This document shows, piece after piece, positions 16,148 through 23,317 of a stretch of 24,163 nt of DNA. The notes beneath the pieces were generated by a model, which had not been told where the DNA came from, searched no databases, and worked only from the letters and a program-made list of their open reading frames with translations. The first letter of the stretch is position 1. Every line of letters starts with the position of its first letter. Source of the stretch: an uncultured Clostridia bacterium (GTDB lineage: Bacteria; Bacillota; Clostridia; UBA1381); the NCBI GenBank assembly GCA_934486495.1, contig CAKSPW010000035.1, forward strand, positions 1-24,163, given 5' to 3'. The translations under genes were made by a program, and so were the position numbers.

Positions 16148-16188
16148 GGGGCTGTTTAAAAAAGTCAATTGACTTTTTAAACAGCCTT
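16148..16188. terminator. bidirectional hairpin between convergent genes, AGTC-AATT-GACT apex
   Basis: GGCTGTTT (16150-16157) pairs with AAACAGCC (16179-16186); above one bulged A, AAAAAGTC pairs with GACTTTTT around AATT. On the plus strand TTAATTTTTT follows; on the minus strand CCTTTT. It is nearly the same palindrome as 20767-20806. Confidence 0.88.
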
Positions 16189-16196
16189 AATTTTTT

Positions 16197-16240
16197 CAAG
16201 GGGATAGAAAAAAGCTGCGAAGTTTTTTAAAATCCCCTTG
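16197..16240 (+). terminator. second tandem hairpin
   Basis: CAAGGGGAT (16197-16205) pairs with ATCCCCTTG (16232-16240). Inside, six As pair with six Ts and a CT-GCGA-AG cap gives a GNRA-type tetraloop. A short TTTT follows on the plus strand. It begins 8 bases after the previous hairpin and ends 2 bases from the amidase stop. Confidence 0.75.
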
Positions 16241-16242
16241 TT

Positions 16243-16713
16243 TTAAATTATATGAAGAAATCGAATATTTTTGTAGTCATATGTTGAAAGCGGACGCAAA
16301 TACGCATCATTTGAATGGGCGGCAACGAGAATGGTTTCGGGTGTTCGCTCACCTGTATCAATAACTATGGGGGTGTGGTCAAATCTTTCATCTCCGTCAA
16401 AGTCAAGCTGGATTAAGTCGCCGTTTTCTATTCCGTTCATATCCGTTTCAGCCGCTTTCGGCCCTGCACCACGATTTGAAATGAGAAAGCTGTAAAGCTC
16501 GTTTACTCCCGTCCATGAGGGGCTTTTGTCGTTTGCGTCCTTATAATACCATCCGAAAGTGGGGCGATAGTTCATTTCACCATAGCCGGCATACAGCGCC
16601 TGAGATGCAAAATTCGTGCAGTCGCCGCCTATATCGGAATAGTCGTAATATTTCGGATTTCTTGAATATGCCCATTTGTTTATATACTCAAGAGCTTTTT
16701 TGCGATTATACAT
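16243..16713 (-). CDS. stand-alone amidase-domain (Amidase_6-like) protein
   Basis: A 156-residue papain/NlpC-like fold of the putative amidase domain family. The opening YNRKKALEYINKWAYSRNPKY and the GGDCTNFASQALYAG block are diagnostic. Cys32 is the probable nucleophile, His113 in DERFDHTPIVID the base, and HSNDAYLRPLSTY closes the domain. Family members are usually a domain of secreted wall-active proteins; this one is the bare domain with no signal peptide, membrane segment or binding module. The start at 16713 is chosen because AGGAGG (16720-16725) is 6 bases away; the adjacent ATG at 16716 is too close and the longer frame to 16836 runs into the ABC gene. It lies 52 bases after the ABC exporter on the same strand, so the two may be co-expressed. 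Confidence 0.88.
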   Translation of the reverse strand: MYNRKKALEYINKWAYSRNPKYYDYSDIGGDCTNFASQALYAGYGEMNYRPTFGWYYKDANDKSPSWTGVNELYSFLISNRGAGPKAAETDMNGIENGDLIQLDFDGDERFDHTPIVIDTGERTPETILVAAHSNDAYLRPLSTYDYKNIRFLHII

Positions 16714-16765
16714 CATTATCCTCCTCTCCGCATATATATAATATGAAATGAGGATATAATTTGAC

Positions 16766-18496
16766 TTAAATATTATATAAATGATAATATAATCCTTTTT
16801 TCTCCAAGAGCTGTGAATGTGTTCCCGATTCTTCAATTCCGTTTTCCGTCAGCACAACGATAAGGTCTGAGTTTTTAACGGTTGTAAGTCTGTGAGCAAT
16901 CGTTAAAACCGTTCTGCCTTTGGCAAGCTCGTCAAGAGATGCCTGTACAATGCGCTCGCTTTCATTATCAAGCGCTGATGTTGCTTCGTCGAGAATAAGT
17001 ATGGGCGGATTTTTCAAAAATACCCGTGCTATACTTATTCTTTGTTTTTGACCGCCTGAGAGTTTGACGCCGCGTTCGCCGACGTATGTGTCGTATCCGT
17101 TGGGAAGCTCCGATATAAATTCGTGTGCGCCGGCAGCTTTTGCCGCAGATACTATCTCGTCCATACCCGCACCTTTTTTGCCGTATGATATGTTTTCCGC
17201 AACCGTACCAGAAAACAGATAAACCTCCTGCTGAACGATACCTATTTGTTTTCTTAACGAGCTGAGAGTAACATCCTTTATGTTGTGACCGTCTATTAAA
17301 ATATTTCCGCTCGTAACATCGTAAAATCTCGGTAAGAGATTGCAAAGTGTTGTTTTGCCGCTGCCCGACGGGCCTACAACGGCAACTCTTTGTCCTGCTT
17401 TGATTTGCAGGTCGAAGCTTTGCAAAACATTTTTTTCTCCGTCGGAGTACACAAATCCCACATTTTTAAAATCAATATTCCCTTTAACAGACGGGAGAGG
17501 TTTTGCATTCGGAGAATTTACAATTTCGGGTTTTGTGTCCATTATCTCAATGAAACGTTCTATACCTGTCATTCCGCGCTGAAATTGTTCGGTAAAGTCG
17601 AGAATTGTTTTAATTGACGCCAAAAGAGTTGTAACATATAATAGATACGCCATCAGGTCTGCCGGCGTTATTTTGCCGTGTATCATAAAAAAAGAGCCTG
17701 CCGTAACAACGGTTATGTACATAACTCCGTTGAAAAATCTGTTTGTTGTCTGAAATGCCGCCATGTATTTGTAGGCTGTTTTTTTTATGTTCAGAAAGCT
17801 TATATTTCCTTTTGAAAATTTCTCTATTTCTTCGTTTTCGTTTGCAAACGACTTTACAACACGTATGCCGAGCAGACTGTCCTCAACCTGTGAATTTAAA
17901 TCTCCCACAACGACTCTTGACTCTTTAAATGCGGCACGCATTCGGTCTTTAAATCGAAGCGAGCAAAAAATCATCAGCGGAACAACCGCAAAAACAATAA
18001 GCGTCAGCGGAATATTAACCGTAAGCAAAATGCAAAACGAAACTGTTATTTTAAGGAATGTTATAAAAAATTCCTCCGGACAGTGGTGCGCAAATTCCGT
18101 AACGTCGAACAAGTCGCTCGTTATTCTTGACATAATCTGCCCGACCTTTGTTTCGGAATAGTATGAGTACGAAAGCGTCTGGAGATGCGAAAATAAATCA
18201 CGGCGCATATCCGTTTCCATCCTCGTACCCATTACGTGACCTGTATTTGCCATAAAATAGTTTGCGGCGGTATCTATAATTCTGAGTATCACGTAAAGAA
18301 GCGTCATACGCAGAATAATCGATGCTGTCAGTGATGATAAGTCGCTTATTCCGAGATTTGTAATGTATCTGACTATCAGAGGAAACACAATCTCACAGCC
18401 TGTCGTAAGCGCCGCACAAAGTAAATCCGCTATTAAAATCCATTTGTATTTTTTGTAATACGGTAAAAATTGTTTTATTAAATATGTTGTTTTCAT
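16766..18496 (-). CDS. ABC exporter, fused membrane and ATPase domains
   Basis: A 576-residue half-transporter of the MsbA/LmrA/BmrA type that works as a homodimer or heterodimer. Six membrane helices span about residues 20-300. The ATPase domain follows: Walker A GPSGSGKTT (375-383), Q-loop IVQQE (420-424), signature LSGGQ (479-483), Walker B ILILDE (499-504), D-loop SALD and H-loop His535. All catalytic residues are present, including Glu504. AAGGTG (18505-18510) is 8 bases before ATG, with a good promoter at 18524-18552. No second half-transporter is adjacent, which favours a homodimer. The substrate is unknown; multidrug or lipid-linked cargo is possible by family only. Confidence 0.94.
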   Translation of the reverse strand: MKTTYLIKQFLPYYKKYKWILIADLLCAALTTGCEIVFPLIVRYITNLGISDLSSLTASIILRMTLLYVILRIIDTAANYFMANTGHVMGTRMETDMRRDLFSHLQTLSYSYYSETKVGQIMSRITSDLFDVTEFAHHCPEEFFITFLKITVSFCILLTVNIPLTLIVFAVVPLMIFCSLRFKDRMRAAFKESRVVVGDLNSQVEDSLLGIRVVKSFANENEEIEKFSKGNISFLNIKKTAYKYMAAFQTTNRFFNGVMYITVVTAGSFFMIHGKITPADLMAYLLYVTTLLASIKTILDFTEQFQRGMTGIERFIEIMDTKPEIVNSPNAKPLPSVKGNIDFKNVGFVYSDGEKNVLQSFDLQIKAGQRVAVVGPSGSGKTTLCNLLPRFYDVTSGNILIDGHNIKDVTLSSLRKQIGIVQQEVYLFSGTVAENISYGKKGAGMDEIVSAAKAAGAHEFISELPNGYDTYVGERGVKLSGGQKQRISIARVFLKNPPILILDEATSALDNESERIVQASLDELAKGRTVLTIAHRLTTVKNSDLIVVLTENGIEESGTHSQLLEKKGLYYHLYNI

Positions 18497-18523
18497 TAAT
18501 TAATCACCTTTCATTCTTTAAAT

Positions 18524-18552
18524 ATTATACCACTTGCAAAGAAAAAAGTCAA
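18524..18552 (-). promoter_or_regulatory. sigma-A promoter of the ABC exporter
   Basis: On the minus strand, TTGACT (18547-18552), 17-bp spacer, TATAAT (18524-18529). Confidence 0.82.
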
Positions 18553-18670
18553 TCGAGAATTTGCCTTGAATATTTCTTTGCATTTAATTAATAATTTGTA
18601 AAATTCCACCGAAATCGGCTTTTAAAATTTAAAAAATACGCTAAATTTTGATAAAAAAACAAAAAAAGTG
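18553..18670. other. gene-free region between divergent promoters
   Basis: About 120 AT-rich bases between the -35 boxes of the exporter and amt. No gene is seen. The last 20 bases (A-tracts with one C, ending GTG) belong to a 25-base identity with 24049-24073 and could act as an UP element or regulator site. Confidence 0.5.
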
Positions 18671-18699
18671 TTGACATAAAAAAAATCATGTGCTATAAT
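18671..18699 (+). promoter_or_regulatory. perfect sigma-A promoter of amt
   Basis: TTGACA (18671-18676), 17-bp spacer, TATAAT (18694-18699), with TGC directly before the -10. An A-rich tract lies immediately upstream. The predicted transcript starts near 18706. Confidence 0.93.
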
Positions 18700-18705
18700 A
18701 CAACC

Positions 18706-18951
18706 ATAATAGCAAAGGCGCTTCGGCTTAATCGGCTGCAGCGTCTTTTTTGCTATTATTGGGTAGGGATTACCTTGTATCGGGTAAACTATCCGATACA
18801 GTCGCAAAGGTGTTTTGGGCCCGAAACACCTTTGTGACAGCTTTCACAAAAGAGAGCAAAGCTGAAAAAGTAAGCTGCTTTTTCATAAAACATTTAAGGA
18901 TTCCTTGAGATTTATTAACGACGTTTAACGCCGCAAGGCAGTTAAGGGAGG
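18706..18951 (+). promoter_or_regulatory. structured 5' leader of amt (possible attenuator)
   Basis: About 250 nt of leader with at least four stem-loops. (A) 18706-18759: an 11-bp ATAATAGCAAA stem, then a 6-bp GGCGCT/AGCGTC stem followed by six Ts. (B) 18776-18800: 10 bp, loop AAACT. (C) 18801-18838: 16 bp including two G-U pairs, loop GGGCCC. (D) 18863-18885: 8 bp, TGAAAAAG/CTTTTTCA. The arms of A and C share GCAAAGG, so CCTTTG in C could pair with A instead. No known riboswitch class is recognised. The ribosome site AAGGGAGG closes the leader. Confidence 0.7.
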
Positions 18952-18959
18952 TATTTTAA

Positions 18960-20690
18960 ATGACAAGCGCAGTAAAAGAATTTGTAACAAGTAACATATT
19001 CGGCGTGTGGTTCCTTATAGGAGCAGCGTTGGTGTTTTGGATGCAAGCGGGCTTTGCGATGGTTGAAACGGGATTTACAAGAGCGAAGAACGCCGGCAAC
19101 ATCATAATGAAAAACCTTATGGATTTTTGTATAGGTACGATAGTATTTATTATAATCGGTTTCGGACTGTTTCTTGGCGAGGATATGGTCGGGCTTATAG
19201 GAAAACCCGGATTTGACATATTCACGGCTTATGAAAGCTTTGACTGGTCGAACTTTGTATTTAACCTTGTATTTTGCGCAACGGCAGCTACAATAGTTTC
19301 CGGTTCTATGGCAGAGAGAACAAAATTTCTTTCATACTGTATTTATTCGGCTGTAATTTCCGCAGTTATATATCCTGTTGAGGCACATTGGATTTGGGGC
19401 GGCGGCTGGCTTTCCGATATGGGATTTCATGATTTTGCGGGCTCGTGTGCAATACATATGGTAGGCGGAATTTCAGCATTAATAGGCGCAAAAATACTTG
19501 GTCCGCGTATCGGAAAGTTTAACAGGGATAAGAGCGGAAAGGTGATAAAGGTAAACGCTTTTCCGGGTCATAACCTGACAATCGGCGCGCTCGGTGTGTT
19601 TATCCTTTGGCTTGGCTGGTACGGCTTTAACGGTGCGGCAGCAACAAGTGTTGAGCAGCTCGGCTCGATATTCGTTACAACAACAATTGCGCCTGCCGTA
19701 GCTACGGTATCATGTATGATTTTTACTTGGATAAAATACGGCAAACCGGATGTATCTATGTGTCTTAACGCATCGCTTGCCGGACTTGTTGCAATTACGG
19801 CAGGATGCGATGTTACGGATGCTTTAGGCTCAATTATAATCGGCGCTGTTGCCGGTGTGCTTGTAGTGTTCGGCGTATGGCTTCTTGATTATAAGCTTCA
19901 TGTGGACGATCCCGTCGGTGCCGTTGCGGTTCATTGCCTAAACGGTATATGGGGTACGATTGCGGTTGGACTTTTTGCAACAACATCAGCTCCGTCGTCA
20001 GAGCTTACAGGACTTTTCTACGGCGGCGGATTCGGACTTCTCGGATTGCAGATTTTGGGTGTCCTTTCAGTAGGCTTGTGGACAGCCGTTACCATTACGG
20101 TAACCTTCCTTATTATAAAGGCAACAGTCGGTTTAAGAGCGTCGGCAGAAGAAGAAATAACGGGTCTTGATGCGACGGAACACGGTCTGCCAAGCGCATA
20201 TGCGGATTTTATGCCGGCTATAGACTCTTATTCATCGGATATTTCTTCGGCGGTAACGGGAGATGTATCTGTTGATGATGCCGTACCGGTTGTCATTAAG
20301 AGTGATTCGGATACACGCGCCGTTGCAAGCGATGTTAAGATGACAAAGATAGAAATAGTAATCAAGCAAGAGAGGTTTGAAAAACTTAAGGCTGCAATGA
20401 TGAATATAGGAATTACCGGAATGACCGTAACGCACGTGTTGGGCTGCGGCATACAAAAAGGTAAGCCCGAATACTATCGAGGCGTAATAAACGAGGCTAC
20501 GCTTCTTCCGAAAATTCAGGTTGAAATTGTAGTTTGCAAGGTTCCGGTAAAGACAGTTATTGAAACGGCAAAAAAGGTTCTTTATACAGGTCACATCGGT
20601 GACGGTAAGATTTTTGTTTACGATGTTGAAAACGTTATAAAGGTGAGAACCGGTGAAGAAGGATTTGACGCCCTTCAGGACGTTGAATAA
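18960..20690 (+). CDS. amt: ammonium transporter with fused C-terminal P-II (GlnK-like) domain
   Basis: A channel for ammonium uptake carrying its own nitrogen/energy sensor, 576 residues. Residues 1-410 are a complete Amt: the pore has His166 (CAIHMVGG) and His325 (AVHCLNGIWG), the twin-histidine pair, Asp158 and Trp146. It ends with the conserved EEEITGLDATEHG tail. An acidic, Ser/Asp-rich linker (about 412-460) leads to a P-II domain (461-576). There, GIQKG (Gln499), LPKIQVEIVV (Lys518), the ATP loop HIGDGKIFV (545-553) and VRTGEEG are kept. The T-loop YYRGVINEATLLP has Asn where E. coli GlnB has uridylylated Tyr51. AAGGGAGG is 8 bases before ATG. P-II normally plugs AmtB as a separate trimer; here the plug is tethered. 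Confidence 0.95.
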   Translation: MTSAVKEFVTSNIFGVWFLIGAALVFWMQAGFAMVETGFTRAKNAGNIIMKNLMDFCIGTIVFIIIGFGLFLGEDMVGLIGKPGFDIFTAYESFDWSNFVFNLVFCATAATIVSGSMAERTKFLSYCIYSAVISAVIYPVEAHWIWGGGWLSDMGFHDFAGSCAIHMVGGISALIGAKILGPRIGKFNRDKSGKVIKVNAFPGHNLTIGALGVFILWLGWYGFNGAAATSVEQLGSIFVTTTIAPAVATVSCMIFTWIKYGKPDVSMCLNASLAGLVAITAGCDVTDALGSIIIGAVAGVLVVFGVWLLDYKLHVDDPVGAVAVHCLNGIWGTIAVGLFATTSAPSSELTGLFYGGGFGLLGLQILGVLSVGLWTAVTITVTFLIIKATVGLRASAEEEITGLDATEHGLPSAYADFMPAIDSYSSDISSAVTGDVSVDDAVPVVIKSDSDTRAVASDVKMTKIEIVIKQERFEKLKAAMMNIGITGMTVTHVLGCGIQKGKPEYYRGVINEATLLPKIQVEIVVCKVPVKTVIETAKKVLYTGHIGDGKIFVYDVENVIKVRTGEEGFDALQDVE

Positions 20691-20766
20691 ACGGTGAGCG
20701 ACATTTTGATGTAATCGTTTTAAGCTACGCTTGCCTATATATACATCTTTTGGCACAGACATAAAA

Positions 20767-20806
20767 GAGGCTGTTTAAAAAGTCAATCGACTTTTTAAAC
20801 AGCCTT
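20767..20806. terminator. bidirectional hairpin between convergent genes, AGTC-AATC-GACT apex
   Basis: A perfect 17-bp stem from A20768 to C20784 with G20789 to T20805, loop AATC, plus an outer G-U. GGCTGTTT and AAACAGCC form the base and AAAAAGTC/GACTTTTT the top. It lies 76 bases after the amt stop and 23 bases from the metK stop. It is nearly identical to the palindrome at 16148-16188. Confidence 0.9.
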
Positions 20807-20828
20807 AGTTCATTAAAGGGTTATAATT

Positions 20829-22022
20829 TTATAAAAGCTCCTTTACTGTCTCGCTCAGCAAATCTGCTTTATCACAAATTTCCCATTTTACATCAAGGTC
20901 TTCTCTTCCGACATGACCGTATGACGCAAGTTGTTTGTAAATAGGCTTTCTCAAATCAAGGTCACGGATTATCGAGTACGGACGAAGATCGAAAACCTTT
21001 TCAACAGCCTTTTCGATTATCTCGTCATCTGCCGTACCCGTATTAAATGTATCAACCATTATCGATACCGGGTGCGCAACTCCTATTGCGTACGCAAGCT
21101 GAACCTCACATTTTTTTGCAAGCCCTGCGGCAACAATATTTTTCGCAACCCATCTTGCCGCATATGTTGCCGAACGGTCAACCTTTGTGGGGTCTTTGCC
21201 GGAAAATGCACCGCCGCCGTGACGAGCATAGCCACCGTAAGTATCAACGATTATTTTTCTGCCTGTAAGACCGCTGTCGCCTTGGGGCCCGCCAACAACA
21301 AATCTGCCGGTCGGATTTATATAGATTTTTGTGCTTTCATCAATTAAATTTGACGGTATTATGGGATCTATAACGTATGCTTTAATATCTTTTCTTATCT
21401 GCTCAAGAGTTACCGAGTCGGAATGCTGCGTTGAAATAACAACAGTGTCTACTCTTTTCGGAACATCGTTTTCATATTCTATCGTAACCTGAGATTTGCC
21501 GTCCGGACGTAGATAGTCGAGCTTCCCGGATTTTCTTACCTCGGTAAGCTTTTTTGTAAGGCGGTGCGCAAGCGAAATCGGAAGCGGCATAAGCTCGGGT
21601 GTTTCGTCGCAAGCGTATCCGAACATCATTCCTTGGTCGCCTGCTCCTGTTGAGTTGTCCACATCATTTCCGCCGTTTTCTCTGTTTTCTATTCCCGAAT
21701 TTACGCCTTGAGCGATGTCGGGAGATTGCTCGTCTATTGATGTTATAACGGCACAGGTGTTTCCGTCAAAGCCGTATTTTGCTCTGTCATATCCTATATC
21801 GAGTACAACATCTCTTGCAATTTTGTTAAAATCAACATAGCAATTTGTTGTAATTTCGCCCATAATCGAAACTAATCCCGTTGTGCAGGTTGTTTCGCAG
21901 GCAACACGTGCCGTTGGGTCTTTTTTTAAAATTTCATCAAGTATGGCGTCAGAAATCTGATCGCAAATTTTATCGGGATGTCCCTCTGTAACCGATTCAG
22001 AGGTAAACAGTTTTCTTGACAT
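20829..22022 (-). CDS. metK: S-adenosylmethionine synthetase
   Basis: Makes S-adenosylmethionine from methionine and ATP; homotetramer, cytosolic. The 397 residues are the family length. Near the N-terminus ESVTEGHPDKICDQISDAIL contains the ATP-site His and the metal-binding Asp. GAGDQGMMFGYA is signature 1 and GGGAFSGKDPTKVDRSATY is signature 2, with the phosphate-contact residues. ATG at 22022 is chosen because GGAGG (22029-22033) lies 6 bases upstream and residues SRKLFTSESVTEGHPDK match the normal N-terminus. The frame extends to 22082 but would begin upstream of the predicted transcript. The leader is only about 40 nt and has no S-box or other SAM riboswitch, a common control in Firmicutes. 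Confidence 0.97.
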   Translation of the reverse strand: MSRKLFTSESVTEGHPDKICDQISDAILDEILKKDPTARVACETTCTTGLVSIMGEITTNCYVDFNKIARDVVLDIGYDRAKYGFDGNTCAVITSIDEQSPDIAQGVNSGIENRENGGNDVDNSTGAGDQGMMFGYACDETPELMPLPISLAHRLTKKLTEVRKSGKLDYLRPDGKSQVTIEYENDVPKRVDTVVISTQHSDSVTLEQIRKDIKAYVIDPIIPSNLIDESTKIYINPTGRFVVGGPQGDSGLTGRKIIVDTYGGYARHGGGAFSGKDPTKVDRSATYAARWVAKNIVAAGLAKKCEVQLAYAIGVAHPVSIMVDTFNTGTADDEIIEKAVEKVFDLRPYSIIRDLDLRKPIYKQLASYGHVGREDLDVKWEICDKADLLSETVKELL

Positions 22023-22070
22023 TGTAATCCTCCGTTCTGCCGTGTCTGCGGCATAAATATATATTATATA

Positions 22071-22099
22071 ATTGTATACCAAATACTGCGAAAAGTCAA
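22071..22099 (-). promoter_or_regulatory. sigma-A promoter of metK
   Basis: On the minus strand, TTGACT (22094-22099), 17-bp spacer, TACAAT (22071-22076). No terminator separates it from the acetyltransferase gene upstream, so some read-through is possible. Confidence 0.72.
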
Positions 22100-22111
22100 G
22101 TATTTATTCTT

Positions 22112-22633
22112 TTATTTTCTCATTTTTTTTACCTTTGCAGGATTTCCTGCGACAACTGCCCATTCCGGTACGTCTTTTGTGACGACGGAGCAAGCCGCAA
22201 GTATGCTGTGGCTTCCTACGTTTACGCCCGGCAGAATGGTGACGTTTCCGCCTATCCATACATCATCGCCGATATATACGGGCTTTTCGGTATCGTCTCC
22301 CTGCTCTCGCATTGTTTTTGTTATATCATCCGTCTTGTGGTTTTTGGTGTATATTGTGCAGTGCGGCCCCATCATAACATCATTTCCTATATATACGGTG
22401 CCGTCGATAAAAGCGTCAATGCCTATCCCCGATCGGTCGCCGAGATGTATTTTGCTTGAAAACTTAGCTTTGTTTTCTATATTAATATCTTTTCCGCAAT
22501 CTTTGAGAATGAGCTTTCCGCAAAGCGCACGGAACTTTTTTTGCCCTATCTTTATCGGTGAAAATGACGTCGGCAAATGAGTGCCTATAAGTCCGTACAG
22601 AAGCTTGCCTGTTATAACTTTTAATTTTTTCAT
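22112..22633 (-). CDS. left-handed beta-helix acyltransferase (hexapeptide repeat)
   Basis: A 173-residue O-acetyl- or acyl-CoA transferase of the LbH family, active as a trimer. From about residue 65 hexapeptide turns are clear: GIDAFIDGTVYIGNDVMMG, then a loop HCTIYTKNHKT with the catalytic-type histidine. Next come IGDDVWIGGNVTILPGVNVG and SILAACSVVTKDVPEWAVVAGNPAK, the usual maltose/serine/sugar acetyltransferase ending. No membrane segment is seen. GGAGGGG (22640-22646) gives the start, 16 bases after the DUF218 gene. Last gene of the tadA operon. The genome position next to a DUF218 envelope protein suggests modification of a surface glycan, but the acceptor is unknown. Confidence 0.88.
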   Translation of the reverse strand: MKKLKVITGKLLYGLIGTHLPTSFSPIKIGQKKFRALCGKLILKDCGKDINIENKAKFSSKIHLGDRSGIGIDAFIDGTVYIGNDVMMGPHCTIYTKNHKTDDITKTMREQGDDTEKPVYIGDDVWIGGNVTILPGVNVGSHSILAACSVVTKDVPEWAVVAGNPAKVKKMRK

Positions 22634-22649
22634 TTATGACCCCTCCGAC

Positions 22650-23315
22650 TTACGAACCGTAATCATTTGTAATATCGCCGTTTCCGCTTACGGGAATGCT
22701 TTCACCGAGATATTTCGGCGGCGGCTTTATAATGCATGAGAAAAAATCCTTTACGCGTGCAACGGCTTCTCTCGCATCCCGTATATATTGGCTGCGATAT
22801 GTGCGGTAATCGGCATTTGCACCGTATGCGTCAAGTCCTAAATGTCTTGCAATGTAGACGGCTCTTTTTAAATGGTAATTCTGCGTTACGACGAGGATTT
22901 TTTCGGCTCTAAAAATATTTCTCGCTCGGTACATACTGTCGTATGTTGAAAAACCGGCATGATCCATAAAAATATCCTCCGACGGTACACCGGCTGAAAT
23001 TGCAGCGCTTTTCATGGTATTAACCTCATCGTAATCATCTTTTCCGTGGTCACCGCTCATGATTATTTTTTTTGAAACGCCGCTTTTGTACAGCTCAACG
23101 CTTTTTCTGATTCTGTCCGCAAGCATTCCGCTCGGGTTGCCGTTTGGCAAAACACCGCAGCCGAGAACAAGTATTGCGTCAAATTCGTCCTTTGCAAAAT
23201 CATCTTCAATAAAGCATTCGGAATAGCGTATAACGTGTGTATTAATTCCCATAACAGCTGCTGCGGATAATATTATCACAGAAAGAAGAAGTGAAATAAT
23301 CTTTTTCCTTTTCAT
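22650..23315 (-). CDS. DUF218 (YdcF/SanA-ElyC-type) membrane-anchored protein
   Basis: A 221-residue protein with one N-terminal membrane anchor (about residues 4-24, preceded by KRKK) and an extracellular DUF218 domain. The domain shows AILVLGCGVLPNGNPSGMLADR, SGDHGKDDYDEVNTM, a DHAGFSTYDSMYRA block and VTQNYHLKRAVYIARHLG, the four typical parts. SanA and ElyC relatives act in envelope integrity and lipid-carrier metabolism; the reaction is not settled. ATG at 23315 is used because the hydrophobic anchor begins there. It has no Shine-Dalgarno sequence, but lies 2 bases after the stop of a 34-residue peptide gene, so translational coupling is likely. A TTG frame reaching 23390 is instead overlapped by that peptide. 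Confidence 0.87.
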   Translation of the reverse strand: MKRKKIISLLLSVIILSAAAVMGINTHVIRYSECFIEDDFAKDEFDAILVLGCGVLPNGNPSGMLADRIRKSVELYKSGVSKKIIMSGDHGKDDYDEVNTMKSAAISAGVPSEDIFMDHAGFSTYDSMYRARNIFRAEKILVVTQNYHLKRAVYIARHLGLDAYGANADYRTYRSQYIRDAREAVARVKDFFSCIIKPPPKYLGESIPVSGNGDITNDYGS

Positions 23316-23317
23316 TT

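Noticed and set aside
16714..16836. N-terminal extension of the amidase protein with a hydrophobic stretch resembling a signal peptide
   Set aside because: AT-rich intergenic sequence gives Ile/Tyr-rich codons by chance; the frame overlaps the ABC exporter and AGGAGG at 16720-16725 fixes the start at 16713.
18541..18556. Fourth copy of the AGTCAATCGA hairpin apex
   Set aside because: It has no complementary arm and is explained as the -35 box (TTGACT) of the ABC exporter promoter.
18688..18837. 49-codon frame running through the amt leader
   Set aside because: Its ATG precedes the predicted transcription start and overlaps the -10 region; no ribosome site.
22023..22082. 20-residue N-terminal extension of metK
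   Set aside because: It would be encoded in the promoter region, and GGAGG at 22029-22033 points to 22022.
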